Below, in pieces: positions 52,905 to 61,589 of a stretch of 64,000 bases of DNA (position 1 is the stretch's first letter; each line of letters opens with the position of its first letter). The stretch spans positions 18,772 through 82,771 of the forward strand of contig DASVEE010000003.1 of the NCBI GenBank assembly GCA_036380735.1, read 5' to 3'. This stretch comes from DASVEE01 sp036380735 (lineage in GTDB: Bacteria > Acidobacteriota > Thermoanaerobaculia > Gp7-AA8). Under the pieces are notes generated by a model. The model had not been told where the DNA came from and did no database searches. It saw only the letters and a program-made list of their open reading frames with translations. Both the position numbers and the translations under genes were made by a program.

Positions 52905-53142
52905 GCTGGACCTCCTCAGGACCGATCACGTGGTTCGGCGTTCCTGCACGAGCGCCGCTGGTTCGCCAGCAGCGTGGCCTGCTTCACGGAGCCGCCGATC
53001 ACCTGTTCGTGAGAGGGACAGGCTCCGCTACTTTTCCAGCGTCCCGGATCTAACTCGTCCGAGAACGGCTACGTCGTCAGAGTTCATACGCGGGCAGCGA
53101 TGGAGCCGGTTGCGCATCTGCGCCGTGCCGCGCACGGCGCCC

Positions 53143-53163
53143 AATCCGTCCTATCGGTTCCCC
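53143..53163. repeat. Short 9-bp repeat tract (GTCC type)
   Basis: About two units (ATCCGTCCTATCGGTTC). The TAG stop of the minus-strand membrane-protein gene (53151-53153) is formed by the repeat itself. Confidence 0.5.
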
Positions 53164-53963
53164 TGCAGCGCCGCCAGCCCGAGAAACACGCCCAGCACGA
53201 CGGATGGACTGAATCCCAAAAGCGGCACCGGAAAGGCGCCAACAAGGGTCACCGCGACAGCAACGGCCAGGTACACCGAAAGCGCCATCGCCGGCCGCGT
53301 CCTGCCACCCGCCGCAACGAACGGCGCGCCAATCGCGACGAGCAGCGACAGCACCGCGACGATCCCAGCGACCACGGAGAGCTGGAACGCGCGCGCAACG
53401 ATGTCCTCCACGAAAGCCCCCGGCGCGAGCGGATCCGGCCGCAGCCACGCCCCGGCTGCCGCCGCGACGACGGCCACCGCGACGAGCACGCGCGACCACG
53501 AGACGCGCTCCAGCAGGAGCACGACCGCTCCCGCGGCAAACGCCGTCGCCTGCCCCGCATCGGGCTGCACCAGATGCACGCCCGCCACGATCAGCAACAG
53601 CGCGTACGTCACCACCGGCCGCACGGCCATCCACCGCGCCGCCATCATCAGCAGCACCGGCGCAAAGAGCGCCGACGGCTGGATGCGCACCGGACCGGTC
53701 CCCACCCACCGATGCACGCCGTCCAGCCCTTCGGCCAGGAGCGTCGCCGCGATCAACGCCACCGCCACGGCGGCGCCACCGAGCTGCACGCCCTCCGGCA
53801 AACGCCCGCTGCGTGTCAGCAGCCCATAGAGCACCAGCCCAAGCACACCCACCGCGGCATGCACCGCCCAGCGGCTCGGCGACGCACCTCCGAGCAGCAT
53901 GACCGCGACTCCGGTAAAGACCGGCAGCAGGACGCAGAGAACCGCAGGCACACGCACGCGCAA
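53151..53963 (-). CDS. Divergent SEDS-like (FtsW/RodA-type) membrane protein
   Basis: A 270-residue protein with about eight membrane helices. The stretch GVHRWVGTGPVRIQPSALFAPVLLMMAARW parallels the SEDS block 'G.RRW...G...QPSE..K......A', and VHLVQPDAGQATAF parallels 'QPDLGTA'. True FtsW/RodA are 370-400 residues with ten helices, and the catalytic Asp of RodA is not certain here. It could be a short SEDS paralogue involved in peptidoglycan polymerisation, or an unrelated permease. No PBP gene is adjacent. Confidence 0.55.
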   Translation of the reverse strand: MRVRVPAVLCVLLPVFTGVAVMLLGGASPSRWAVHAAVGVLGLVLYGLLTRSGRLPEGVQLGGAAVAVALIAATLLAEGLDGVHRWVGTGPVRIQPSALFAPVLLMMAARWMAVRPVVTYALLLIVAGVHLVQPDAGQATAFAAGAVVLLLERVSWSRVLVAVAVVAAAAGAWLRPDPLAPGAFVEDIVARAFQLSVVAGIVAVLSLLVAIGAPFVAAGGRTRPAMALSVYLAVAVAVTLVGAFPVPLLGFSPSVVLGVFLGLAALQGNR

Positions 53964-54021
53964 AGCGCGGGGAGTTTACCGTGTGGAGCGTCTGCGGCGA
54001 CAGAGCGCGGTGCGTAGAAGA

Positions 54022-54152
54022 ACGATAGGACGAATGGGACCTATAGGACGAATAGGACTGATAGGACGGCCGTTTCGTACGTGGACAGCCGGATCGTCCT
54101 ATAGGGTCCCATCCGTCCCATTCGTCCTATAGGTCCTATTCGTCCTATCGTC
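54022..54152. repeat. 9-bp repeats in inverted orientation, long tract
   Basis: GGAC-type units (54024-54070) and GTCC-type units (54097-54150) flank a short spacer. The GTCC block runs to the stop of the MFS remnant at 54151. The hairpin could exceed 40 bp. Confidence 0.75.
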
Positions 54153-54640
54153 ACCCCGCAGCCATTCGCCCCCGCCGCCCCTTCCCCACCAGCAACACCG
54201 CCAGCCCACCGCACAGCAACCCCAGCGCCGTCGGCAGCCCCTGATGCCCCATCACCTGCATCGCCAGTCCTGTCGCCGGCGATCCGACGATGCCGCCAAC
54301 GCCCCAGGCCAAGGCGAAGGCGGCGTTGCCGGCGATTACCGTCTGGCCGGTGAAGCGCTCCCCTAGTTGGATCAGTGACGTCGTGTAGATGCCGAACGAG
54401 ACGCCGCCCCAGACGAACACCAGCGGCCAGATGACCCACGTGGCAAACATCCACGGCAGCAGCACGCAGCCAGCCACCGCGGCCACGACACAGAACAACA
54501 TCATCCGCCGCGAGCCAAAGCGCTCGGCCAGGCGCCCGAGGAAGATCTGCAGCACGGCGTTGCCTGCGACGAAGCAGGTGATCAGCGACGCGATCCGCTC
54601 CTCCACGCTACCCAGCGCGGCGCCGTAGACCGCGAACGCA
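54151..54640 (-). pseudogene. C-terminal half of an MFS transporter, truncated
   Basis: About 160 residues covering the last five or six helices of a sugar-type MFS permease (RIASLITCFVAGNAVLQIFLGRLAERFGSRR, GGVSFGIYTTSLIQLGERF, NAAFALAWGVGGIVGSPATG). The frame continues upstream of the Met at 54606 to about 54640, where similarity stops abruptly at unrelated sequence. The first half of the transporter is missing, so the gene is a remnant cut by a rearrangement. Confidence 0.8.
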
Positions 54641-54742
54641 TTTCACGACCAGCCAGTGGGCCGCGACAGAGGCGTTCCCGCGATGCGGCAACGCTGGAGC
54701 ACTTCGTGGAGGGTTACCGCAAGGCGGGGTTTCCGGAGTAAG
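54640..54742 (+). pseudogene. 3' end of an unrecognised gene
   Basis: A reading frame ending DAATLEHFVEGYRKAGFPE at a TAA (54740-54742) looks like a genuine C terminus. Its 5' part is replaced by the MFS remnant at about 54640. It marks a recombination junction. Parent gene unknown. Confidence 0.4.
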
Positions 54743-54754
54743 GGGGCAGGTGCC

Positions 54755-54830
54755 GCCCTTTGTGTCATCCCGAATCCTTCCGTATGGGCGGCCGGGCGGG
54801 GGAGGAGGGTGAGATGGGATGAGAAGGCCA
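54755..54830. repeat. Half copy of the palindromic repeat element
   Basis: TGTCATCCCGAATCCTTCC followed by a GTATGGG and GGAGG-rich stretch resembles one arm of the 163-bp elements at 56135 and 60876, without the second arm. Confidence 0.6.
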
Positions 54831-54848
54831 ACCTCCTAGCGCAGTCGC

Positions 54849-55390
54849 ATGATTGCGCTGCAAAGGAACGTGCATTCGGCGTGGGTCAGCCGGGTGCTCA
54901 GTTCCCTCGGGCATATGGTGGTGGTTGCGAATGCACGGAAAGTCGCGCTGATCCATCAGAACAAGCGGAAAAACAACCGCATCGATGCCGAGTTCCTGGC
55001 CCGGCTGGCCCGGGCTGACAAGACCCTGCTGTTCCCGATCAAGCATCGGGATGAACGCAGCCAGGCGGATCTGGCTGTGCTTCGTTCACGCGATCTGCTG
55101 GTGAGCGCCCGTACGAAACTGATCAACCACGTGCGCGGAGCGAGCAAAGCATCCGGCAAACGACTGCCGAAGTGCTCGGCTCCGTGAGTCGTTGCTCGAG
55201 CGAGGTGCCGGCCGAGCTGCTGCCAGCACTCAATCCGCTGCGCGAGCAACTCGCCAAGATGACCGAGACCATCAATGGTTACGAGCGTGAAATTTCGGCG
55301 ATGGTCAAACGCCACCCGGAGGCGATGACGCTCATGCAAATCCCTGGTGTCGGTGAACTGACCGCACTGGCTTACGTGTGGCGGCTAGCG
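54849..55390 (+). mobile_element. IS110-family transposase remnant
   Basis: The first part (54849-55180) encodes RNVHSAWVSRVLSSLGHMVVV, then ARKVALI, NNRIDAEFLARLARAD and a helical linker, i.e. the middle of the DEDD domain of IS110 transposases. A frame change near 55175 leads to RHPEAMTLMQIPGVGELTALAYV, the start of the Transposase_20 domain. Both ends and the frame are lost: the N-terminal DEDD start is missing and the 3' end stops at about 55378 in a duplicated host gene. It is not active. Confidence 0.8.
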
Positions 55391-55895
55391 GCTCTCAGGA
55401 CCCGATGATCCTGTTCAATTCGATCTCGATGCGGATGGAGCGCTCGACACGATTACGTGGACCGCGCGAGGCGAGGGGATGGCGTTTCTCGCGCTCGATC
55501 TGAATGGAAACGGCTGGATCGACGACGGCTCCGAGCTGTTCGGGAACTACACGCGTATTTGCGGTGACACCGCGGCGAACGGTTTCGTTGCACTCGCGCA
55601 ATATGACTGGAACGGCGACCGCCGCATCGACGAGCGCGATCCGATCTGGAGCGCTCTGTCGCTGTGGGCCGACGTCAACCACGACGGAGTGTCACAGAGG
55701 GAGGAGACCGGTGCCCTGGCTGCCACGGACATTACAGCACTTTATCTCGACTACGTAACCTCCGGACGCTCCGACCCAGCCGGCAATACCTACCGGTTCC
55801 AGGCCCGGCTGCAACGCGGCCCGGCAGCCCATCCCTACTACGACATCTTCTTCCTGCGGATTGCGAACGGCAGTGGATCGCCCGGGCGGCGGTAG
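55379..55895 (+). pseudogene. Truncated duplicate of the EF-hand-like secreted protein gene
   Basis: From LSGPDDPVQFDLDADGALD onward it matches the product of 59630-60649 with few substitutions (for example N to G after DLNGN, S to C in TRISG) and ends GSGSPGRR*. The signal peptide and first 165 residues are missing. Its 5' edge fuses directly to the IS110 remnant at a shared GTGGCGGCTA. It is probably not expressed. Confidence 0.85.
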
Positions 55896-56134
55896 CCGAA
55901 GTGCAAGGGGTTGATGCTGCAGCCCCGGGCGGCGGAGCACGCACAGTGGCGCGCCTGCGGCACCGTGTGGAGGACAGACACCCTTATCTGTCCCGCGTAA
56001 ATGGACGCTGGTGCGATGCGCCTTCGCATTTCGTAGTGCCGACCGGCCTTCGATGAACGTCAGCTGGCGTTCGGGGAAGGTCACCCTCGTTCGTTCAACG
56101 TCCCATCACCTTCGCCGTCGGGCGGACCACCCCA

Positions 56135-56297
56135 CGTGTCATCCCGAGCCCTCCGTATGGGAGGAGGGGCGGAGGAGGAGGGAGAGGGATCTGTGTGGGG
56201 GAAGGGCGCGCGATTCCATGCGTGCGATTCCCCCACACAGATCCCTCACTCCCCTCCTCCACCCACACCCCCATACGGGGAGATTCGGGATGACACG
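56135..56297. repeat. 163-bp palindromic element, copy 1
   Basis: Begins CGTGTCATCCCGA and ends TCGGGATGACACG. The two arms (about 70 bp, GGAGG-rich and CCTCC-rich) are nearly complementary around an AT-poor centre (GATTCCATGCGTGC). It looks like a MITE or REP-like element. Copy 2 is at 60876-61038 and a half copy at 54755. Confidence 0.8.
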
Positions 56298-56349
56298 AAG
56301 GGAGGGCTCCCGCACGCCTGTTACGACTCGAGCGACCAGACGAAGGTCT

Positions 56350-56790
56350 GCTTCGTCCGGCCGTTCACGGCTCCGCGATGCCATTCACGGCTTCCGTGAT
56401 GCCATTCACGGCTTCCGCGCTGCCATTCACGGCTTCCGCGCTGCCATTCACGGCTTGCGCGATGCCATTCACGGCTTACGCGATGCCATTCGCATGGCTC
56501 CGTAGTGCCATGCATAGCTCCCTTGATGCCGTTCATGGCTGCGTCAGGCCATTTCCATGGCTTATGCGCTGCCATTCACGGCCTCCGGGCTGCCATCCAC
56601 GGCTTCGGCGCTGCCATCCACGGCCTCCGCGCTGCCATTCACGGCCTCCGCGATGCCATTCGCGGCCTCCGCGCTGCCATTCATGGCCTCGGCGATCCCG
56701 TTTACGGCTTCCGTGATGTGCTTAAGCACATCCGCGATGTGGTTAACGGCTCCCCGCGGTGGTTGAGCACATCCACGCCGCGAAGCCGCA
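56350..56790. repeat. 21-bp-period tandem array B
   Basis: About 20 units of TGCCATTCACGGCTTCCGCGC-like sequence spaced 21 bp apart, diverging toward 56790. It fills the gap between the duplicated region and the TPR gene. No gene is supported here, although frames stay open on both strands because of the period. Confidence 0.85.
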
Positions 56791-56897
56791 GGCGCGACTA
56801 GCCACAGGACACCAAAACCCAGAGGCGCGGCAGCCAAAACCAGACGCGCGTCATCTGCATTCGCGGCTCGCAGACCGCTGTACGAGGGAGTCGCCGT

Positions 56898-57680
56898 CTA
56901 CTTGTCCTGCGCTTCGAAGCGATGGATGGCCGCTTCGGCGATTTTCAGCAGCTCGATCTGCGCAGGAGTCAGACTCGTGCCGAGCGCACGACGGTGCGCG
57001 TCGCGAAGAGCGGCGAGGGTCCTCCCCGTCGCCTGGCGGTCCGCCGTCAGCGCCGATTGCTCGATCGCGCGCAGCAGCAACGTTACGCGAATGGTCGGAC
57101 TGAGATCGTCGAGCGACGCCGCCTGACGGAGTGCGTCGGCGGCTCTTGCGGGCTGCTTCTCCTTCTCGAAGAAGAACGCGGCTGCGTTGAGCGCAGCAAC
57201 GTTCTCGCTCGTTTCGGCGCGACGGGCGTCGAATGTAGAGAGAAACCGTGTGTACGCTGCGGCGGCTTCGCTTTTGTTACCGAGCCGCTCGTGCGCGCGT
57301 GCGGAGGCCGCATGCAAGCGGGAGTCGTTCGGATTCCGCGGCAGCGCACGCGTCGCCGCCTCGACAGCGTTGTGCGGCATATTCGCATCGAGGTAGAGCC
57401 TCGTCAGGAGGACATTGGCCTCCGCGATCGCGGCGCCGTCGTTCGGCCACGTCCGCTCCACGGCGCCGAGGTGTCCGGCAGCGTTGGCGACGGCAACGTG
57501 GCGCGCCTCCCCTCGCGTCGCGGAGAGATGAGCCATCAGAGCTCGCGCGTGGTCGATGTGCTCGCACGCCGACCCCTTCTTCTCAATCGAGACGGCGATT
57601 CGCTTCGGCGGGGTCTGCGCCAGCAGAGGCGTAGCGCCTGCCATGACTGCAATCAGCAGAAAGTCGCCGAACTTTTTCAT
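56898..57680 (-). CDS. Secreted TPR-repeat protein
   Basis: A 260-residue exported protein (signal MKKFGDFLLIAVMAGATPLLA). It has about four TPR-type helical pairs (IAEANVLLTRLYLDANMPHNAVEAATRAL, SRLHAASARAHERLGNKSEAAAAYTRFL, ENVAALNAAAFFFEKEKQPARAADALRQA). It is probably a periplasmic scaffold. Its ATG overlaps the stop of the SurA-like gene (ATGA), so the two form an operon, divergent from the secreted-protein operon that starts at 58510. Confidence 0.75.
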   Translation of the reverse strand: MKKFGDFLLIAVMAGATPLLAQTPPKRIAVSIEKKGSACEHIDHARALMAHLSATRGEARHVAVANAAGHLGAVERTWPNDGAAIAEANVLLTRLYLDANMPHNAVEAATRALPRNPNDSRLHAASARAHERLGNKSEAAAAYTRFLSTFDARRAETSENVAALNAAAFFFEKEKQPARAADALRQAASLDDLSPTIRVTLLLRAIEQSALTADRQATGRTLAALRDAHRRALGTSLTPAQIELLKIAEAAIHRFEAQDK

Positions 57681-58411
57681 AGGAACACCTCTCTCCCGCT
57701 CGGGAGGCGGAAGCGGTCATCGAGGATCTGCACGCCGATTTTCGTCAGCCGCCGTTCGAGGTAGTCGTTGGCGGCCTCCTCGAGCTTCTGGTTCGTTGCC
57801 TCAGCCGCGGCGTCGATCCGCTTGCGGAGCTTCGCCCGTACGGCTTGCTGCCGCGCTCGATCCTCGACTTGCGCTCGCATCAGCGCCACCTGATCCTTCG
57901 CGAGGAAGCGCTCGACGCGTTCCAGGGAGCCGAACATCTCCACCTCGCGACGGAACGCCGCAAGAGTGTGCCCCTGCGGCTGGATCGCCTCCTCATAGAC
58001 CTTCTCGAGCGGCTCGCCGCGATAGACACGAGCAACCGCACGCGGCATGTGCAGCCCGGCATCGACCAACGCGCGCAACTGCGTCTCATCCTTGAGAAGC
58101 CGCGAGCGGAACGGCTCGATCTCCGCATCAGACGGGTCGCACTCCTCGAGAGCGCAAACACGCTCGAGCAACTCCCGAGCAGCGATGGTGCGAAACTTCG
58201 CCTGCTCTCCCGCGACACACGCCTCCTCGACCGAGCGGCCCTGCAGCCACCTTGGATTCTCCGCCGCCAGTTCGCGAGAGCAATGCACCTCGGCAGCAGT
58301 GATCCGCCGCTCGCCGATCCGCGCGACCACCTGGTCCTCGGCGGAAGTCATTCCTGGAAGCATCATTGAAATCCAGACGGCGGCGATGAGTCTCTTACGG
58401 TTGCGGAGCAA
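57677..58411 (-). CDS. SurA/PrsA-like periplasmic chaperone fragment-type protein
   Basis: About 244 residues from a TTG start at 58411, which has AAGGAGA six bases upstream. An ATG-initiated extension is less likely. The signal peptide is LLRNRKRLIAAVWISMMLPGMTSA. Residues 28-190 are mostly helical with VVARIGERRITAAEVHCSREL, the pattern of the N-terminal chaperone domain of SurA/PpiC proteins (typically 'VA.V....It..el'). No parvulin PPIase domain is visible. It may help fold secreted proteins encoded by the divergent operon. Confidence 0.65.
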   Translation of the reverse strand: MLRNRKRLIAAVWISMMLPGMTSAEDQVVARIGERRITAAEVHCSRELAAENPRWLQGRSVEEACVAGEQAKFRTIAARELLERVCALEECDPSDAEIEPFRSRLLKDETQLRALVDAGLHMPRAVARVYRGEPLEKVYEEAIQPQGHTLAAFRREVEMFGSLERVERFLAKDQVALMRAQVEDRARQQAVRAKLRKRIDAAAEATNQKLEEAANDYLERRLTKIGVQILDDRFRLPSGREVFL

Positions 58412-58509
58412 CGGCAATCTCCTTCCCTGCCAGCAGAGCCACCGCACTCGACTGAAACGGGACGTCGAGATCCACGATGGTGGCAAACGAAGTTGGCTAG
58501 AATATTGTC

Positions 58510-58941
58510 ATGAAATCCATCTCGACGATCATCGCGCCGATCGCAATCGGCGTGCTCTGTTTGACGGCCGATGCGTCAGCGGATGGTCCGGATACCGGAC
58601 AGACGAGCCGCATCCCGACGGTGATGGCGTCGCCACGGTCCGCCGGCCCGCCGTTGTGGGTGAGCGCGAGCGAGGCGTTCGATGAAAAAGGCGCGTCGAC
58701 GTTCTCGACACTCCCTCTACCGCAGCGGGGAGATCGTCTCGTTTTTTTCGCCTATTTCGATCCGCGTGACACCGATGGCCTGGTGTTCCCCATCGATCTT
58801 CGGAACCAGTTGGTCATCGAACGCGCCGGCGCGCTGCACCTGCTCACCCAGCCGAAGAAGGCGCTGACTACCTTACGCGAATTCACGGACAGCGTTCGTG
58901 CGCATCCACGTCTTCACGATGCGGTTGGGACCGAGGCATAG
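58510..58941 (+). CDS. Secreted protein of unknown function, first gene of operon
   Basis: A 143-residue protein. Signal peptide MKSISTIIAPIAIGVLCLTADASA. The mature part is polar with FFAYFDPRDTDGLVFPIDLRNQLVIERAG and a helical end (LREFTDSVRAHP). No family is recognised. It is the first of three secreted proteins (58510, 58944, 59630) with 2-bp and overlap spacing, probably a single transcript, divergent by 98 bp from the SurA-like gene. Confidence 0.6.
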   Translation: MKSISTIIAPIAIGVLCLTADASADGPDTGQTSRIPTVMASPRSAGPPLWVSASEAFDEKGASTFSTLPLPQRGDRLVFFAYFDPRDTDGLVFPIDLRNQLVIERAGALHLLTQPKKALTTLREFTDSVRAHPRLHDAVGTEA

Positions 58942-58943
58942 GG

Positions 58944-59633
58944 ATGCGACTGCTACTCATCGCTGTCAGCCTTTCGTTGATGCTGACGATCCACGCACAC
59001 GAGAGCGCGGGGGCAATCGACGATCGCAAATCGCAACCGGCGTGGAAGCTCAGCGATGAGGAACGTCTCGCGCGGCGTTTCGATCCGCAGTCGATGAAGG
59101 AGCGGCGAGCGAAGGAAGCGACGGAGCCGTTCGGCTTCAAACGCGAGACGGATGCAGCGAAGGACGACACGACGAACGTGATCGTCGGTGCGCGCAACCC
59201 CGAGTTGCTCATGCCGTGGGAGCTGTTCAACCATCTGATGAACACCACGAATCTGCCGGAGGAGGATCATCGCGACGGCTGGCGGCGCATCTATGAGGAA
59301 CGCGCCACCGCGCTCGAGATTCCTGCCGATTTCTGGCAGCGGCTCGATCGCGTCACGGAATCGTATCGTGCGCTGATCGCCTCCCGATGGGAGGCGGAGG
59401 CGCTGCTCAACAACGACGATCGTGGCGACGACAGCGCGGCCATCGCGCGGCTGCAGGACATCGAGAAGGCTTCGTGTAGCGAACGTGCACGTGCACTCGA
59501 ACGCGCGCGGCTGGAGCTCGGCCGCGAATGGTTCGACCGCTTCCTCTACACCGCTCCGGCCAGGTCGCTGACGGTCGTGTCGAACGACGAGACGCCCGCG
59601 GAGCACCGGCGGATCAGCGGAGGCTGCCGGTGA
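58944..59633 (+). CDS. Secreted protein of unknown function
   Basis: A 229-residue protein. Signal peptide MRLLLIAVSLSLMLTIHAHESAGA. The mature part is charged and helical (KLSDEERLARRFDPQSMKERR, then NPELLMPWELFNHLMNTTNLPEED and WQRLDRVTESYRALIAS). NPELLMPWELFNHLM looks like a conserved recognition block but I cannot place it. A decayed copy of residues 26-42 exists at 62968-63014. The stop overlaps the GTG of the next gene. Confidence 0.6.
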   Translation: MRLLLIAVSLSLMLTIHAHESAGAIDDRKSQPAWKLSDEERLARRFDPQSMKERRAKEATEPFGFKRETDAAKDDTTNVIVGARNPELLMPWELFNHLMNTTNLPEEDHRDGWRRIYEERATALEIPADFWQRLDRVTESYRALIASRWEAEALLNNDDRGDDSAAIARLQDIEKASCSERARALERARLELGREWFDRFLYTAPARSLTVVSNDETPAEHRRISGGCR

Positions 59634-60649
59634 AAGCGTGGGTCGTCGCGGCGATAGCGACGCTCGTCTCCCATGCCGCGGCGGCTTCCTGGATCAACTT
59701 CGACGTCTCGCTGTCGGCGACGAACGCGAAGCTCGAATCCTTCAGCTACGCCCAGAATTCGAGCTCGCTCGGGATCCTCGGAGGTTTCCACGAAGTCAAC
59801 AATGAGCACTCGTGGTACTGGCGGCAAGGCATCAACAAATACGGCTCGACCTATTCAGGCGTCATCCGCTTCGACCCCGCCACCGGCTGCTACCTCGGGA
59901 AGCTGGTCGTCACGTTCTCGCCATTGGTCGGCTCCTCCGAGAGCCACTCCGCGCAAAGCAATAGCGGCTGGCGCGTTTGCGTCAACGATCCTCCCCCGCC
60001 ACCAGCGACGTGCAAGGAGCCGGCTCCCGATGGCACCTGTCCTCCGACAGGCTCGGCATGCCTGCCGGAGACGCCACCCGAGGAGTGCCAGTTGTCGCCG
60101 ATCGTCATCAATGTCGATCGTGGCGGCTACCGGCTCTCAGGACCCGATGATCCGGTGCAATTCGACCTCGATGCCGATGGAGCGCTCGACACGATTACGT
60201 GGACCGCGCGAGGCGAGGGGATGGCGTTTCTCGCGCTCGATCTGAATGGAAACAACTGGATCGACGATGGGTCCGAGCTGTTCGGCAACTACACGCGTAT
60301 TAGCGGTGACACCGCGGCGAACGGCTTCGTTGCACTCGCGCAATACGATCGGAACGGCGACCGCCGGATCGACGAGCGCGATCCGATCTGGAGCGCTCTG
60401 GTGTTGTGGGCTGACGTCAACCACGACGGTGTGTCACAGAGGGAGGAGATGGGTGCCGTGGCTGCCACGGAGATCACAGCACTCGATCTCGACTACGTAA
60501 CCTCCGGACGCTCCGACCCAGCCGGCAATACCTACCGGTTCCAGGCCCGGCTGCAACGCGGCCCGGCAGCCCACCCCTATTACGACATCTTCTTCCTGCG
60601 GATTGGGAACGGCAGTGGATCGCCCGGGCGGCCGGAACCGAAGTGCTAG
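59630..60649 (+). CDS. Secreted protein with EF-hand-like calcium loops
   Basis: A 339-residue exported protein from GTG at 59630 (signal KAWVVAAIATLVSHAAAA). The N-terminal domain (20-130) is beta-rich. A Cys/Pro-rich linker (about 123-160) follows. Residues 180-300 contain at least three DxDxDG-type loops (DLDADGALD, DLNGNNWIDDGSELFG, DRNGDRRIDERD, DVNHDGVSQREE), as in dockerin or EF-hand-like secreted proteins. The product ends GRPEPKC. It is the intact parent of the truncated copy at 55379. Confidence 0.75.
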   Translation: MKAWVVAAIATLVSHAAAASWINFDVSLSATNAKLESFSYAQNSSSLGILGGFHEVNNEHSWYWRQGINKYGSTYSGVIRFDPATGCYLGKLVVTFSPLVGSSESHSAQSNSGWRVCVNDPPPPPATCKEPAPDGTCPPTGSACLPETPPEECQLSPIVINVDRGGYRLSGPDDPVQFDLDADGALDTITWTARGEGMAFLALDLNGNNWIDDGSELFGNYTRISGDTAANGFVALAQYDRNGDRRIDERDPIWSALVLWADVNHDGVSQREEMGAVAATEITALDLDYVTSGRSDPAGNTYRFQARLQRGPAAHPYYDIFFLRIGNGSGSPGRPEPKC

Positions 60650-60875
60650 GGGTTGATGCTTCAGCCCAGCCGGCGGAGCACGCACAGTGCCGCGCCGGCG
60701 GCACCGAGTGGAGGACAGGCACTCTTGTCTGTCCCGCGTGAATGGACGCTGGTGCGATGCGCCTTCGCATACCGTACTGCCGACCGGCCTTCGATGAACG
60801 TCAGCTGGCGTTCGGGGAAGGTCACCCATCGTTCGTTCAACGTCCCATGACCTTCGCGATCGAGCGACCACCCCA
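60650..60875. repeat. Duplicated non-coding segment with 21-bp-period units
   Basis: It matches 55896-56134 closely (diverged copy). Around 60735-60850 it includes units related to GTTCGTTGAACG at 2521. No gene is supported. Confidence 0.65.
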
Positions 60876-61038
60876 CGTGTCATCCCGAGCCCTCCGTATG
60901 GGCGGAGGGGCGGAGGAGGAGGGAGAGGGATCTGTGTGGGGGAAGGGCGCGCGATTCCATGCGTGCGATTCCCCCACACAGATCCCTCACTCCCCTCCTC
61001 CACCCACACCCCCATATGGGGAGATTCGGGATGACACG
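60876..61038. repeat. 163-bp palindromic element, copy 2
   Basis: Same length and ends as 56135-56297 (CGTGTCATCCCGA ... TCGGGATGACACG). It differs at a handful of positions. Within the segmental duplication it may have been copied together with the gene rather than transposed. Confidence 0.8.
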
Positions 61039-61084
61039 AAGGGAGCGCGCCCGCACGCCTGTTACGACTCGAGCGACCAGACGA

Positions 61085-61262
61085 AGGTGTGCTGCGTCCG
61101 GCTGTTCATGGCTCCGCGCAGCCATTCACGGCTTACGTGATGCCATTCACGGCCTCCGGGCTGCCATCCACGGCTTCGGCGCTGCCATTCACGGCCTCCG
61201 CGATGCCATTCGCGGCCTCCGCGCTGCCATTCACGGCTTCCGCACTGCCAACACACGTCCGC
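61085..61262. repeat. 21-bp-period tandem array C
   Basis: About eight units of the TGCCATTCACGGCYTCCG type, a shorter version of array B at the matching place of the duplicate. The rest of the gap up to 61369 shows no gene. Confidence 0.8.
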
Positions 61263-61354
61263 GTTTGTCTCTCAGCAGCGCCACTCTTCACCGCATTACG
61301 TGTCTTAGTCCCGTGCAGTGACTCACTGCACGTCAGTCAGCGTGGAAACGCGGC

Positions 61355-61363
61355 AGGAGGTGA
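61355..61363 (+). promoter_or_regulatory. Strong ribosome binding site
   Basis: AGGAGGTGA lies six bases before the ATG at 61370, supporting the 71-residue gene as real. Confidence 0.75.
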
Positions 61364-61369
61364 CATCGA

Positions 61370-61585
61370 ATGGCAAGACGGTACAAGGGCAACATGAACG
61401 GAGAGCGCTACCTCGGGAACACGTCGAATTGCGTGGTTCACGATCTGGACAACGAACAGACCGGGAAGAACGAGTGTCAGATCGACGAGATCATCGAAGC
61501 GAAGAACGACAAACCCTTCGGGACGCTGAAGGCGGCGCATGACGACGGTTACAGTGACTGCGACTACTGCCTGAAGAAGAAGTAG
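61370..61585 (+). CDS. Small conserved-looking Cys protein, 71 residues
   Basis: The product MARRYKGNMNGERYLGNTSN..., with VVHDLDNEQTGKNECQIDEIIEA and ending CDYCLKKK, has four Cys, two in a CxxC near the end. I recall similar short 'HDLDNE...CQIDEI' proteins in other bacteria and archaea, with unknown role. The AGGAGGTGA site argues for real expression. No partner gene is evident. Metal binding is plausible. Confidence 0.7.
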   Translation: MARRYKGNMNGERYLGNTSNCVVHDLDNEQTGKNECQIDEIIEAKNDKPFGTLKAAHDDGYSDCDYCLKKK

Positions 61586-61589
61586 ACCG

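Noticed and set aside
54849..55408. Active IS110 transposase
   Set aside because: Missing N terminus, a frame change and a truncated C-terminal domain show it is a remnant.
56321..56801. Possible repeat proteins in array B (MPFTASA-like 7-mers)
   Set aside because: Same reason: a by-product of the 21-bp period; no RBS or flanking conserved sequence.
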